The notes below the pieces were generated by a model that was not told the origin of the DNA, ran no database searches, and saw only the letters and a program-made list of their open reading frames with translations. From Calycina herbarum (lineage: Eukaryota > Ascomycota > Leotiomycetes > Helotiales > Pezizellaceae): 64,000 bases of DNA. This document shows, in pieces, positions 1 through 8,740 of this stretch (within the stretch, counting starts at the first letter, position 1; the number at the start of each line of letters is the position of its first letter). The position numbers and the translations under genes were made by a program. Location: assembly GCA_001414485.1 (NCBI GenBank), contig LLEY01000203.1:1-64000 (forward strand), in the 5' to 3' direction.

Positions 1-76
1 ATCGTATGGGTTTTTCATAGGCGGGATGGTCACTGGTGAGTAGGTTGCCATCCACATCTTTGCCGATATATTCCAT
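1..76 (-). CDS. 5' end of an unidentified gene, cut by the window edge
   Basis: An ATG at 76 reading leftward opens 25 codons (MEYIGKDVDGNLLTSDHPAY then EKPIR) that run off the window. The start is favoured because an in-frame TAG lies 16 codons upstream and because the ATG is preceded by ACAGACAAC, a typical A/C-rich fungal start context. Base composition is balanced, unlike the AT-rich block that begins about 400 bp upstream of it. Too little is visible to name a family. It could also be a later exon, but the upstream stop and leader-like sequence argue for a true start. Confidence 0.5.
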   Translation of the reverse strand, partial: MEYIGKDVDGNLLTSDHPAYEKPIR

Positions 77-480
77 GTTGTCTGTGTTGGCTTTGTTTCG
101 AGACGTGGAGGTGTCTCTATGCTACTGGAAAGGAGGCAGGGAACACATAAAGATGAAGATTTATTGATGGCTGCGCTGTGTGTTGGAAGTTCTTGAGAAA
201 GTTTGTAAGCATAATGATGGTAGTTCCGTTGTTCCGATCAAGGAAAGCCGCGTTGGGAGAAATTCCCAGTCGCTCCTTCTTCCTTGGAAGTAAACAAGTG
301 CCCCAGTTTTTAAGCGACAAGTCCCCCATTGTCCGACGAAGCCACAGATCCCTAAAATGCAGTTATGCGTGGCACCAAAAGATTGAAACCTGCGTTAAAG
401 ACTGCAATAAAACAATCTTTTGCACTCTCCACCTGCCTCGCCATTACCGAGTTTACCTTGTTAGATCTTGATTTTCGCAC
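77..480. other. upstream region of the left-edge gene
   Basis: Balanced-composition sequence with no convincing gene. It holds overlapping short open frames on both strands (117-329 and 178-471) without family motifs, as expected of leader and promoter sequence. The composition drops sharply to AT-rich at about 480. Confidence 0.4.
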
Positions 481-669
481 TAGCTCTATTTAATATAAAA
501 GTAAATAAATTTAACTCTAATTAAGTTGATTTAGAATTAATTTATTAATCTTTCTAATACTATATTAAGTTTTAAGTAATATATTATAAAGCTAGCTTAT
601 AATTCTATAAAATCATTTCGAAGTAAAAAGATTAGTATTTTTAAGATATCTAGTCTATATAATTTACTA
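480..669. other. AT-rich spacer, no gene seen
   Basis: About 190 bp of AT-rich, TpA-rich sequence between the left gene's upstream region and element F1. I see no coding frame or repeat boundary in it. It ends at the TA target dinucleotide (668-669) of F1. Confidence 0.5.
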
Positions 670-721
670 ACGTGATCCATCACCGAGCTGCGCACATCAC
701 CGAGCTGCGCACTTTTACCGA
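670..721. repeat. F1 left terminal inverted repeat with two 17-bp iterons
   Basis: It starts ACGTGATC and then holds two back-to-back copies of CATCACCGAGCTGCGCA before CTTTTACCGA. It is identical, inverted, to 1751-1802. Tandem iterons inside the terminal repeats are a plausible transposase binding array (inference). Confidence 0.9.
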
Positions 722-773
722 CTTCTACTACTTCAAAATACAATAAATCAACCATAATAATAGATAAAACTTA

Positions 774-1707
774 TTACTCTTCGGATTCTAATAAGCTAGA
801 TATATCTACAAGTTCTTGACAAGTTCGCGTATTATGACCAGTCTTTCCGCAAGTACTACAACGTTGCGCAGTCGAAATCCCTTCCTCACGATTTACCCTT
901 CCAAAGCGCTTGTCGCGTCGTATCTGCTCATTTACTTCGTCTTAAGCCATAATATCGTATACATCCTCTACAGTAAGTGCACCTCCTTAACAGATACGAT
1001 TCTTTTTAGCTCTGCGACGCTTGGAAAGTGCCTCATTTGCCGCTCGAAGTGTACGTAGCTCGGCATTGACAAGAGTCAATTCATAAGCCAAACGCTCTAT
1101 ACCTTGCTGTCGCCTATTCTCGATTGCCTAGTTAAACTGCCTTACTCTTGCCACGTCGATTAGCACAAGTAACAACCATTCTAGGACAGATTTAACCTAT
1201 TATAAAGCCGGTCTCGTCGAAGTTATAGAAATCGCTATCCACTATACTATATTTCGCCTGTATATTCTCTACTAGTCGAAACCACGTGCCAATTAACTTA
1301 GGATCTTCGTATAAGGCTCTTTAAAAGTCGTAAACGCGATTAAAACGCGTCTTTAGCTCTGGTCGTCGAACTACGAATCGTTCTGCCTAGCGCTTTCCGA
1401 CGCGTTTTGCTCCGCGCGCCTCGAGGAGGTAATTCGCCATATCTTCTACATTAACTAGCCGAGGCGAAAACCCTCTAGAATCTCGATCGAATATATATCG
1501 AATAATTGTTTCCTCCTCTAATTTCGTCAGCTTTAAATAATTGGGTTCAGCATCGCTGCGAGAAGGTCGGCCGTTCATTCTAAGACGAAGAGTAGATTTA
1601 GGAACTTTGTAGATTTTTACAGCGTTTCTACGGCTTAATTTTCGTTTAGATGTTCGAATAGCTTCAATAGCTAATATAATTCGTGCTTCTTGAGTTTGGA
1701 CTTGCAT
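774..1707 (-). pseudogene. F1 transposase remnant (Fot1/pogo, DDE superfamily)
   Basis: An uninterrupted 106-codon frame (1387-1707) begins MQVQTQEARIILAIEAI. It carries the psq-like helix-turn-helix followed by a Tc5/CENP-B-like DNA-binding region that ends near SRGFSPRLVNVEDMANYLL. Past a stop, the frame continues into the catalytic core, with YNFDETGF at about 1205-1230 bearing the first catalytic Asp, and reaches LGNRE. There the sequence jumps to the C-terminal part (QGIERLAYELTL), so the remaining DDE core is deleted. The C-terminus holds an intact CCHC zinc knuckle, CSTCGKTGHNTRTC, at about 819-860. DNA-binding and zinc-knuckle modules thus survive while catalysis is lost. Confidence 0.85.
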
Positions 1708-1750
1708 TGTAGAAGAAGAAAACGCGTGTTAAAGTAGTAGGGTAGTAAAT

Positions 1751-1802
1751 TCGGTAAAAGTGCGCAGCTCGGTGATGTGCGCAGCTCGGTGATGGATCAC
1801 GT
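1751..1802. repeat. F1 right terminal inverted repeat
   Basis: Perfect inverted copy of 670-721, ending GATCACGT immediately before the duplicated TA at 1803-1804. The two 17-bp iterons are preserved here too. Confidence 0.9.
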
Positions 1803-2400
1803 TAGTAGTTAAGACTAAGAAAAGAAGATACTTAGAAAGAGAAAGAGTATTAAAAGATAATTAAAAAATAAATTAAATAAGAACTTTATTTAATAGTTCT
1901 AGTAATTAGTAAGATATCTATAAATAATTTATAAATAAATAGTATAAGTATAAAATTACTTATTACTTAATATTATATAGACTAATTCTAAGTAAAGTAG
2001 AGTAGAGTAACTACTCTATTACTTACGAGTAGTTACTCTTAGTAATAGATATATAATATTTATATACGTTTTAAATATATATTCTTTATAAATATAAAAG
2101 CTTCTAAGAATAGAAAAGAAGAAATAGTAATTAATCTTAAAATTAAGTTTTTTACTATTTTATAATAGCTTTTCTTAGTTTAAAATTATAGTTAAGTAAC
2201 TTATATAAACACTTCTATACTATTCTAGTACCTAGTCTAGCCTCTAATAGTTAGTCTAGTATAAGTAACGACTGGTTTTATTCAGTAGAGTAGAGTAATA
2301 GCCTATTACTCTACTCTACTTTACTTAGTCCTTATATAGTATATAGAGCGCTTAATGTTTTTAGGTACTATAAAACTATAACCTCGACTTCTTTTCAAGC
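1803..2400. other. AT-rich spacer with hairpins
   Basis: AT-rich sequence without a coding frame between F1 and the secreted-protein island. Its only clear structure is the inverted-repeat unit at 1988-2328. Confidence 0.5.
1988..2328. repeat. candidate MITE: 341-bp unit with 23-bp inverted ends
   Basis: Positions 1988-2010 and 2306-2328 are perfect inverted copies (starting CTAAGTAAAGTAGAGTAGAG). Next to the right end is a perfect hairpin with 18-bp arms (2284-2301 and 2303-2320, one base between). Another pair of arms lies at about 2005-2016 and 2029-2040. No open frame lies inside. Size and ends suit a miniature inverted-repeat element, but I could not define a target-site duplication. 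Confidence 0.45.
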
Positions 2401-2429
2401 TACTAATAAGAACAGAAGAAAGACATATC

Positions 2430-2500
2430 AACACCCTAAGTTCTTAATCACAAAAAAAGACAAAAGACTCAAGTTAACAGGCAAATTATCTATTGATTCA
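2430..2500. repeat. 3'-flank segment resembling 3815-3885
   Basis: About 70 bp, including TTAATCACAAAAAAAGACAA and CAAATTATCTATTGAT, resembles 3815-3885 (CATAATCACAAAAGACAAG and CAGATTATCCATTAATG). Each copy lies roughly 150 bp beyond the stop codon of one of the two secreted-protein genes, so both genes may share a duplicated downstream segment. Confidence 0.5.
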
Positions 2501-2657
2501 ATCGTTTCACAAAGCAAAGAATACTGTCGTAGAAAGGCACTACCAAAAGCAGACCATTGAACAAGTTCCAGCCAATGAATATCTCCTGTGGTTATGTGCC
2601 AAAAACTAATTTCTCTGTCACACACCCATAGATCTGTTCTCATGGCTAGAAACCAAA

Positions 2658-3391
2658 TTAAGTGAAGCCACGGACAATAAAATTGTAATGATCTGTATCA
2701 AATCTTTGACCAATAATGTCCTTGCCACCATTGTGAAGTTGCCAGTTGCAGCGATCAATGATATCCGCTGCAAAACTAGCGAGATAGATGCAGTTTGGTT
2801 TGATGTTGTACTCGTTCTAGAAGAGAAAATATATTGGGCTTAAAGACAGTAGAAAGGTGTACATACATCATCGCAGGCAACAATGCAATCGCGGTTGTGA
2901 CATTGAATCGTAAAGCAGCTACGATATCCAATGAGGCATTCGCTGGGTTTTCCGTCCAAAACCATTCTAATTGTTGTATCGATGTCGCTTGTAAGCGCCC
3001 ATGGCCAGCCATAAGCACCAATGAGATCGGCACAGAGAATGCCAGACTTTGAATGGGTCAGTGGGTGCTCAAAGATGTAGTTGTGGGCGTTGAAGAGAAA
3101 GGTGAGGCTTACCTTGTTGCGCTCCTCCAGGGTGGTGTTTCCACGGCTGGTACGACCGGTGAGGTTTGCAGACATCTCCTTTAACTCAGCGACCATGTTG
3201 GGAGTGAGCTCAACGCCAGGAAGCGCATACTTTCGATCCTCTTCAGCGATGGGTTGGACCCGACCTGCAATGATCTAAGGAACCTTCTAGTCCTCAACTT
3301 TGAAGTGTCCCATAACCACGACCCGTCAAGAAGGAAAACTTACGAGGCTTGCAAGGCCAAGGAGGAGGAAGATAATAGTGGTGAGCTGCAT
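2658..3391 (-). CDS. small secreted cysteine-containing protein, three exons
   Basis: Exons are 3344-3391, 2867-3274 and 2658-2816. The introns are 69 nt (GTAAGT to TTAG) and 50 nt (GTATGT to CTAG). The spliced product is 204 aa. It starts MQLTTIIFLLLGLASLIIAG, a clear signal peptide. The mature part has NLT and NTT glycosylation sequons, a Cys-rich middle (LIGYRSCFTIQCHNRDCIVA, then CDD) and a C-terminal CIYLASFAADIIDRC followed by GQRFDTDHYNFIV. That tail resembles small secreted proteins common in plant-associated ascomycetes (impression only); I cannot name a family. An alternative acceptor 10 nt downstream (TTGCAG) would break the frame, which supports the TTAG choice. Role as an effector is inference. 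Confidence 0.75.
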
Positions 3392-3637
3392 CTTGAACGA
3401 TGTGCAAGCAATGGTAGACTTGAAACTTGTGGTTGGGTACAAGATTAGTTTTCGTATCTCTAAAAGTAGAGAAGTTGAGGAGAGAATCAGCACCGCAATA
3501 GTAAGCGAGGGCTGGCAGCACATGGACGATACCGGAAGGTCATTTGGAGAAGTCAAACGCCAAAAAGCTAAAACGCTAAATAGAAGAGCAAAAGAAAATA
3601 AATCAAGCGGGGACTTCATTTGAGGGAGCAGGCAATT

Positions 3638-3741
3638 GGTAGGTTGCTTATCAATAGAGAACCACAAGATTTCAACCATCGGTAGGTCACCTACAAATAG
3701 AGAGCGTCGGACTTTCAGGTACTATTGGTAGGTTACCTACC
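3638..3741. promoter_or_regulatory. three GGTAGGT palindromic sites upstream of the secreted gene
   Basis: Sites start at about 3638 (GGTAGGTTGCTTATC), 3681 (GGTAGGTCACCTAC) and 3727 (GGTAGGTTACCTACC), about 45 bp apart. The first two are each followed by AATAGAGA. The last is a near-perfect palindrome. They lie about 250-350 bp upstream of the ATG at 3391 and could be operator-like transcription-factor sites (inference). Confidence 0.45.
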
Positions 3742-3814
3742 AACAGCGCAACACTTCAAAAACACTCTTGTTTCAAATCTTCAAAAAATGAATTAAACAG
3801 GCACAAATAAACCA

Positions 3815-3885
3815 CAAGGTTCATAATCACAAAAGACAAGAAATTTGAGTTGAAAGCCAGATTATCCATTAATGCTATCCAAAAA
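3815..3885. repeat. 3'-flank segment resembling 2430-2500
   Basis: Partner of 2430-2500. It lies about 145 bp past the stop codon of the 169-aa secreted-protein gene. Confidence 0.5.
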
Positions 3886-4028
3886 GCCATAATCTAATGC
3901 AGAAATGCCCCAAATTCAAAACGCTACATGCAGCACTCTCTCCAATGCAAATTTTAATATTCCAACCATGCAATTCAATCCCCATACCATCATCACCCTC
4001 AACCAAAACTATTCACCAATTTCAAAAC

Positions 4029-4538
4029 CTAAACAACTGTGGTAGGTTGAACCAAAGGAACACCCTGCAAAGTACACATGACACTAGCAACAGTAGCTCC
4101 TCGGTCACCACCAATATCGACAGTGATGCCCTCCGCAAAAGGTCGACCAATTGGAATCAATCCCTCAGCATCTTGGTAAGCTTGACAAGCCAATCCAGTG
4201 GAGTTGAAACCGCCGGCATCGAGAATACTTGCTGAGGCGTGGTTGATTTTTGTGACGTAGCAGATGTAGTCGTTCTCGTCCATGCAGAGGGTGAGCTGGT
4301 TGAGATGAACTGGGAGGTAGAGTTGTTTATCTGGGGTGGAGGCAATCTCGGACATGAGGACGTTGAGCATGACTGCCTTTTGGAGTTTCTCTTGTGGTCC
4401 GTCCCATGGGTAGCGGGCCTTGACACCAGAGATGATGTCTGGTGCGTTGTTGGTTGCTGGTGCTTGACGACCAACGAGAGGAGTTGCAGATGTGATAGCG
4501 AGGAGTGAGGCAACGAGAGTGGAGGTTGTGAATTGCAT
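4029..4538 (-). CDS. small secreted protein, 169 aa, intronless
   Basis: A single open frame begins MQFTTSTLVASLLAITSATP, a signal peptide. LVGR follows and may be a Kex2-like processing point. The mature protein has four Cys (about residues 85, 93, 118 and 155), enough for two disulphides, and one NST glycosylation sequon near residue 112. C-terminal motifs include GITVDIGGDRGATVASVMC. Base composition is balanced and no RIP stops occur. A TATA-like element lies about 175 bp upstream. It resembles lineage-restricted secreted proteins of plant-associated ascomycetes; no enzyme motif is visible, so function is unknown. Confidence 0.75.
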   Translation of the reverse strand: MQFTTSTLVASLLAITSATPLVGRQAPATNNAPDIISGVKARYPWDGPQEKLQKAVMLNVLMSEIASTPDKQLYLPVHLNQLTLCMDENDYICYVTKINHASASILDAGGFNSTGLACQAYQDAEGLIPIGRPFAEGITVDIGGDRGATVASVMCTLQGVPLVQPTTVV

Positions 4539-4710
4539 TTTGAACGAAAATTGGAGGATTTGTTGGAAGAGTTGGGGTATTAAATTGTGTGTTGATAAGA
4601 GATTATTCGACTTTGAAGCAAGAGAAAGGAAGACGAGAGATAGGAAAGATGATACCGAATTGAGTTTGTTGATGAGATGAATAGTTTAGTTCCACCGTTC
4701 CATAGCCTCC

Positions 4711-4717
4711 TCTTATA
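4711..4717 (-). promoter_or_regulatory. TATA-like element for the 169-aa secreted gene
   Basis: On the minus strand the sequence reads AAGTATAAGAGGAGG. Its distance from the start codon at 4538 would give a leader of about 140 nt, usual for a fungal gene. Confidence 0.4.
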
Positions 4718-5300
4718 CTTCTCTCCCTCGACCAGCCTCTGTTTGCTTTTATCCCATCTCTCTCCCGTACTACACAGCCGGATGCTACGGATTCCAGCTT
4801 GACTAATTTCCAATCTCGCGAAGAAAAGTAAGTTGGTCGCCAAGCCAATACCAACCAGTTGGTGCCTACATTCCGTAATCATGGGATCCTACAACAACCC
4901 TCTTTCTCGCCGTGAGCCACTCTTCCCCAGATTCACGGATCCCAAAGCCATGCCCGAACTGGCGAAGAACGTGAGATTACCCTGGCGCAGGCTGCCGCTT
5001 GGGTCCGTAGCTATTGCTGTTGAGGCGCAATAAGTGTGAGATGCGGCGTAAAATGCAGGGGCGGATCTTGGCGGAGAATAAGTCTAACGAAGCAGCCAAT
5101 TAGAAATGGAGGACCGTAAGAATTATAAAAGAGTAAGCAGAAGGTCAAAAAAGAACCACTCTCCCGGAAAGTGGCACCATTACTTGCGACTCTACCAAAA
5201 TCGTAATATAAAAACACAATAATAATTATCTCATATTCAGCCACTCTGGGCGCTGACTCCACCTAAGCGAGAGAACGGACTAATAAGAGTACAGGAACGG
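4718..5300. other. intergenic, one doubtful short frame, then edge of AT-rich block
   Basis: A plus-strand frame at 4881-5033 starts MGSYNNPLSRREPLFPRFTD and ends after 50 codons. It has no recognisable motif and could be a truncated gene start or chance. Composition falls to AT-rich from about 5300. Confidence 0.3.
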
Positions 5301-5309
5301 CGGGAGCTG

Positions 5310-7885
5310 TATCTAGCTTAACTTAAGTGCTATAATAAAGTAATCTATATAAAAGCTATAGAGCTAGACTAGTACTACTTAGATATAAACTCCTTTTCTT
5401 AATAGCTCTTATATCAAAGAGGTTATAGCTATAATTAGTAATTTCTTAAAAAGAAAAGTTAAGAAAAAAGAGATATAAAGATAGCTATATCTAGCTTAAC
5501 TTAAGAGCTATAATTATATAATCTATTTAAAGGTTTTAGAGTTAGACTAGAGCTACTTAGATATAAACTTTCCTCTTTAATAGCTAGATTTACTATGTTT
5601 ATTAATATAAAAGTTAAATAATATAAATAATATAAATATATAAAAGTAGTTATATCGACCTTATTTTAAGAGTTATAACTATATAATATATATAAAAGAT
5701 CTATAGTAGAATACGAGAATATCAGTGCTTATAGGCTTATATATATTAATCTCTACTTTATTATTAGAGGTTTAGAGTACTTATAAACTCGTACTCTAGT
5801 AGAAAAAGTAAATTTAAGCTTTACAAGTCTTAATATAATTAAAAACGGAGGTATTTATAGCTTTAAAAAAATAAAACTAGTAGTATAAGTAGATAAATAA
5901 TTAGTCTATTTATAAGTTATATCCTAGTCTTAGTAACTCTACTAAATTATTACTAAAATAATAATATTAACCTACCTACTATAACACGTTTATAGGTTCT
6001 TTTAGGACTTTATAGGTGTTTAAAAGTGTCTAAAGATACCTCGTAGACCTGCGACATATTATCTAAAGCTATAGAAGACCCGGTGTATATACTATACGCT
6101 TTATAGCCCTCGCTCGCTGAAGTTGAAGATTAGGTTAATTATTAAGTCTAGTCTAAGGCTATCTAATATAAAGAAGGCATATTAACTTATCGTATTATAT
6201 AGCTTATAATCTAAGACTTATATAGCTATAAAAGTCTTAAACACGTCTATAAAAGACTCTAGTATCTCCTCTACCTTTCTAAAGATAAACTTCGTCTTAC
6301 TCTTAGCCTTCTTAAGTTATATATACTTAGCCTTTCCTTTCTATTTATAGACTGTTTTCTAATACTTTTATAGCTATAAAGCCTCGATTCGCGCTTATAA
6401 GTCTAGTAGATAACGACGACGATAATAAGTTTATAAATTATAATATAGCTATAGATATTAGATCTTCTTAGTTCGAAGACGAAAACGATTTAATTATAGA
6501 TAATACTAATACGTAAATATATCTTATTCTCTTAGGTACTTATATAGGCTATTATATTAGATATAAAATTAATAGTAAGCGAAAGAGCTAATATATTACG
6601 CTATATATCTAGCTTAAACTCTATAAGAAACCTGTAATAATATAGTTAGCGAGGATTAGGTTAAGGTAATAGAAGAGGTTAAGGTATTAGAAGAGGAGTT
6701 ACTAGAAGAAGAGGCTATAACTATTAAAATAACCGAGAGCGGTTATAGCGAATTAGTAGTCTTAACCTTCTCTAGAGAGTAGTATTTAGATTATATTATA
6801 AGCGAAAAGAAGGTAAGCTTTAGAGTAAAACGTTAGATTCTAGCTTAGAAATAGGAGTTACTAGAGAGTCTTTATATACTTTGAATAGACGTAAGTTTTC
6901 TTAATATTCTCTTCGCTAGAAAATACTCTCTTATAATAGAGACAGCCGTACGTTCTCTCGTTAGAAAATGTCCTCTTATAGTAGAGTATTCCTAGGTAGT
7001 TTAACTAAAATATAACTTAGAGGAGTTTATAAAGAGGTCTTATTTAATACTAGCTAGAAACGAGCTCGTTTTCTAGAGAGCGAAAGAAGAGCTACTATAG
7101 TAGCTATATATATTAATCTTTTACTATTATCTAGTAAATTAGTTATATCTTTTAATAGTTTCTAAGCGCGTTTTTCCTTTTATTAAGTTAGAATTATATA
7201 AACTCTATAGATTTCTATATACTTTATAGCTAAAACACGTTTTATATAACTTGTCTACTTTATTCTAAGAGAAGTTAAGAGCGTCGCGGTACTAGTTATA
7301 ATAGAAGTAGAAGACGTATAGAGACGTATCTAGATTGATTAGAGATATAAGAAGTATATATTAAAACATCTTTAACTAGATTTATAAGTGAAAATAATAT
7401 ATTAAATCTAGACTATAAAGTAAGACTATAAAGTAAAAGTATATATTTAGTATATTAGAAAAACTAGTTATCTAACTAGTTTTTTTTATATAGCTTATAT
7501 AGGAACGCTAAGAGCTAATCGAACCTCTACTTAAGAATATTAGAAAAACTAGTTAAGTAACTAGTTTTTTTTTATAGCTAGTATAAGAACGCTAAGAGCT
7601 AATCGAACCCCTGTCTCAGCTAAGCTAGTTTTAATATATATAAGAAGAGCTACTTAGATATAAGTCTCTTTTTTTAGTAGCTCTTATATTAAAGAAGTTA
7701 TAATAAAGTTATAGATGTTTTTATAATAATCTATACTAAATATAGCTATAACTTCTTTGAAATAGAGATTATTAAAAAAGAAAGTTTATATATAAATAGC
7801 TATTATTCTACTTTATACCTTTTATATAGATTATATAGTAATAGCTTCTAAGTTAAGCTAGATATAGCTACTTTTATATATATTC
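5310..7885. repeat. RIP-eroded unit with long inverted ends, unidentified
   Basis: Left sequence TATCTAGCTTAACTTAAG occurs at about 5313, again at about 5490 and more weakly at about 5650. Its inverted counterpart ends at about 7880 (CTAAGTTAAGCTAGATATAG). Similarity runs inward over roughly 250 bp, so the ends look like long, partly tandem, inverted repeats of a DNA transposon. Between them are acid-rich frames with RIP-type stops, for example at about 6660-6860 on the plus strand, but no transposase motif I recognise. It may be an unidentified transposon or a composite of two. Confidence 0.4.
7450..7620. repeat. two tandem copies of a hairpin-bearing segment
   Basis: The motif AAACTAGTTATCTAACTAGT, a hairpin with 8-9 bp arms, is followed by AACGCTAAGAGCTAATCGAA. 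It occurs at about 7463-7527, and again at about 7546-7605 with a changed loop (AAGTAACTAGT). The copies are about 85 bp apart. The nature is unknown. Confidence 0.5.
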
Positions 7886-8150
7886 TAATATATTAGAAAT
7901 ATCTTATATTTACTCTTAGTATAAAGTTATTCTAATTTTACTTAATTTAACACTTATATACTAAAGTAAGTACTCTAAAGTATTTATAAAAGTTATAATA
8001 ACTCGCTTAACTAAGTAGTTACTACGTAGTATATAAAAGAGTCTTTTTAATATATTTCTTAAGTTATTATCTAAGCTTTTTACTTTTTTATCTTTTAGAA
8101 GCTTCTAGTATATAGTCGTTACTTTTTTAGTCTTTAATTAACTTATTTTA

Positions 8151-8249
8151 TATTATTATTATAAATAAATAGATAATCTATTTATATAATTAAAATACTA
8201 GTAGTACGCTAGTAATTATAAATAGTTATACTTTATATATCTAGAATAG
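8151..8249 (+). mobile_element. copia D2, left part of its 5' LTR
   Basis: About 100 bp matching the first part of the copia-D LTR (compare 8571-8680), heavily RIP-mutated. It is interrupted by a solo gypsy-A LTR with TSD AATAG (8245-8249 and 18667-18671) and resumes at 18667. The exact left end is uncertain. Confidence 0.6.
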
Positions 8250-8570
8250 TATAATAAAACTCTATATAAACTAAATAAAGGTAACTAAGTCTCGAAGGTT
8301 AGTAAATAGATAAGAAGTATAGATATATAAGAGTGTTTACTTAGAGATAAACCTATTACTTATATTAAAGATATTAAAATAAAGTAATAAGATTAATAAC
8401 TAAGTTAAGTATAAAGCTTCTAACTAAATAGTAGATATACTAGTATATATAAAACCCTTCTTACTTATACTAGATCTCTTTAGATCTCTCTTAAAATCTA
8501 ATAAGATCTATTATATAATCTCTAATATATTCTAATAAATAGGATCTTAGATTATACTAGCTAATCTAGT
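8250..8570 (-). mobile_element. solo gypsy-A LTR, first part (split by copia D1)
   Basis: Minus-orientation LTR of the gypsy-A family. It starts TATAATAAAAC (the family end is TGTAACGAAAC, RIP-changed) and continues with the family's AACTAAGTCTCGAAGGTTAG stretch. It is split by D1 and continues at 18561-18666, where it ends GATTCGTAATA. TSD AATAG flanks the reassembled LTR at 8245-8249 and 18667-18671. No internal gypsy sequence adjoins it, so it is a solo LTR left by LTR-LTR recombination. Confidence 0.85.
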
Positions 8571-8740
8571 TGTTATTATATAGGTAAATAAGCCTCTAAC
8601 TTATATCTATACACGTGACTAGCACGCTAGTACCACGCTAGCATAAGTATAAATAGTCGTACTTCGAGTATCTAGAATAGTTATAGAGAATATAATACGT
8701 ATATATAACTAGACAGATTTATAACTAAGTTATACTAATA
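8571..8740 (+). repeat. D1 5' LTR
   Basis: 170 bp from TGTTATTATATAGG to GTTATACTAATA (final CA changed to TA). It matches 18386-18555 with only transition-type differences. It contains GCATAAGTATAAATAG, a possible TATA element. Confidence 0.9.

Larger units (their letters stand above)
670..1802 (-). mobile_element. F1: internally deleted Fot1/pogo-type DNA transposon
   Basis: A 1133-bp element bounded by perfect 52-bp terminal inverted repeats (670-721 and 1751-1802) and flanked by TA (668-669 and 1803-1804), the target site of Tc1/mariner/pogo elements. It encodes a minus-strand transposase relic. Compared with F2 and F3 in this window, which are about 1.85 kb, it lacks about 0.7 kb from the middle of the transposase, including the later catalytic region, so it is non-autonomous. 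It is clearly less RIP-mutated than F2 or F3. Confidence 0.9.

Noticed and set aside
117..471. Overlapping short open frames upstream of the left gene
   Set aside because: They overlap on opposite strands, lack motifs and lie where a leader and promoter are expected.
816..1058. Plus-strand frame of 80 codons inside F1
   Set aside because: It is antisense to the F1 transposase C-terminus, whose zinc knuckle is clear on the minus strand.
2428..2643. 71-codon minus-strand frame downstream of the 204-aa secreted gene
   Set aside because: It lies in the 3' flank, overlaps the duplicated 3' segment and has no motif.
3300..3623. Plus-strand frames antisense to the secreted gene and its leader
   Set aside because: The minus strand has coherent exons, splice sites and a signal peptide; the plus frames are shadows.
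4580..4882. Minus-strand frames upstream of the 169-aa secreted gene
   Set aside because: They cover the leader and TATA region, and neither shows a family motif.
7450..7620. tRNA or tRNA-derived SINE suggested by GGTTCGATTAG on the minus strand
   Set aside because: No acceptor, D or anticodon stems can be formed, and the presumed T-stem does not pair.
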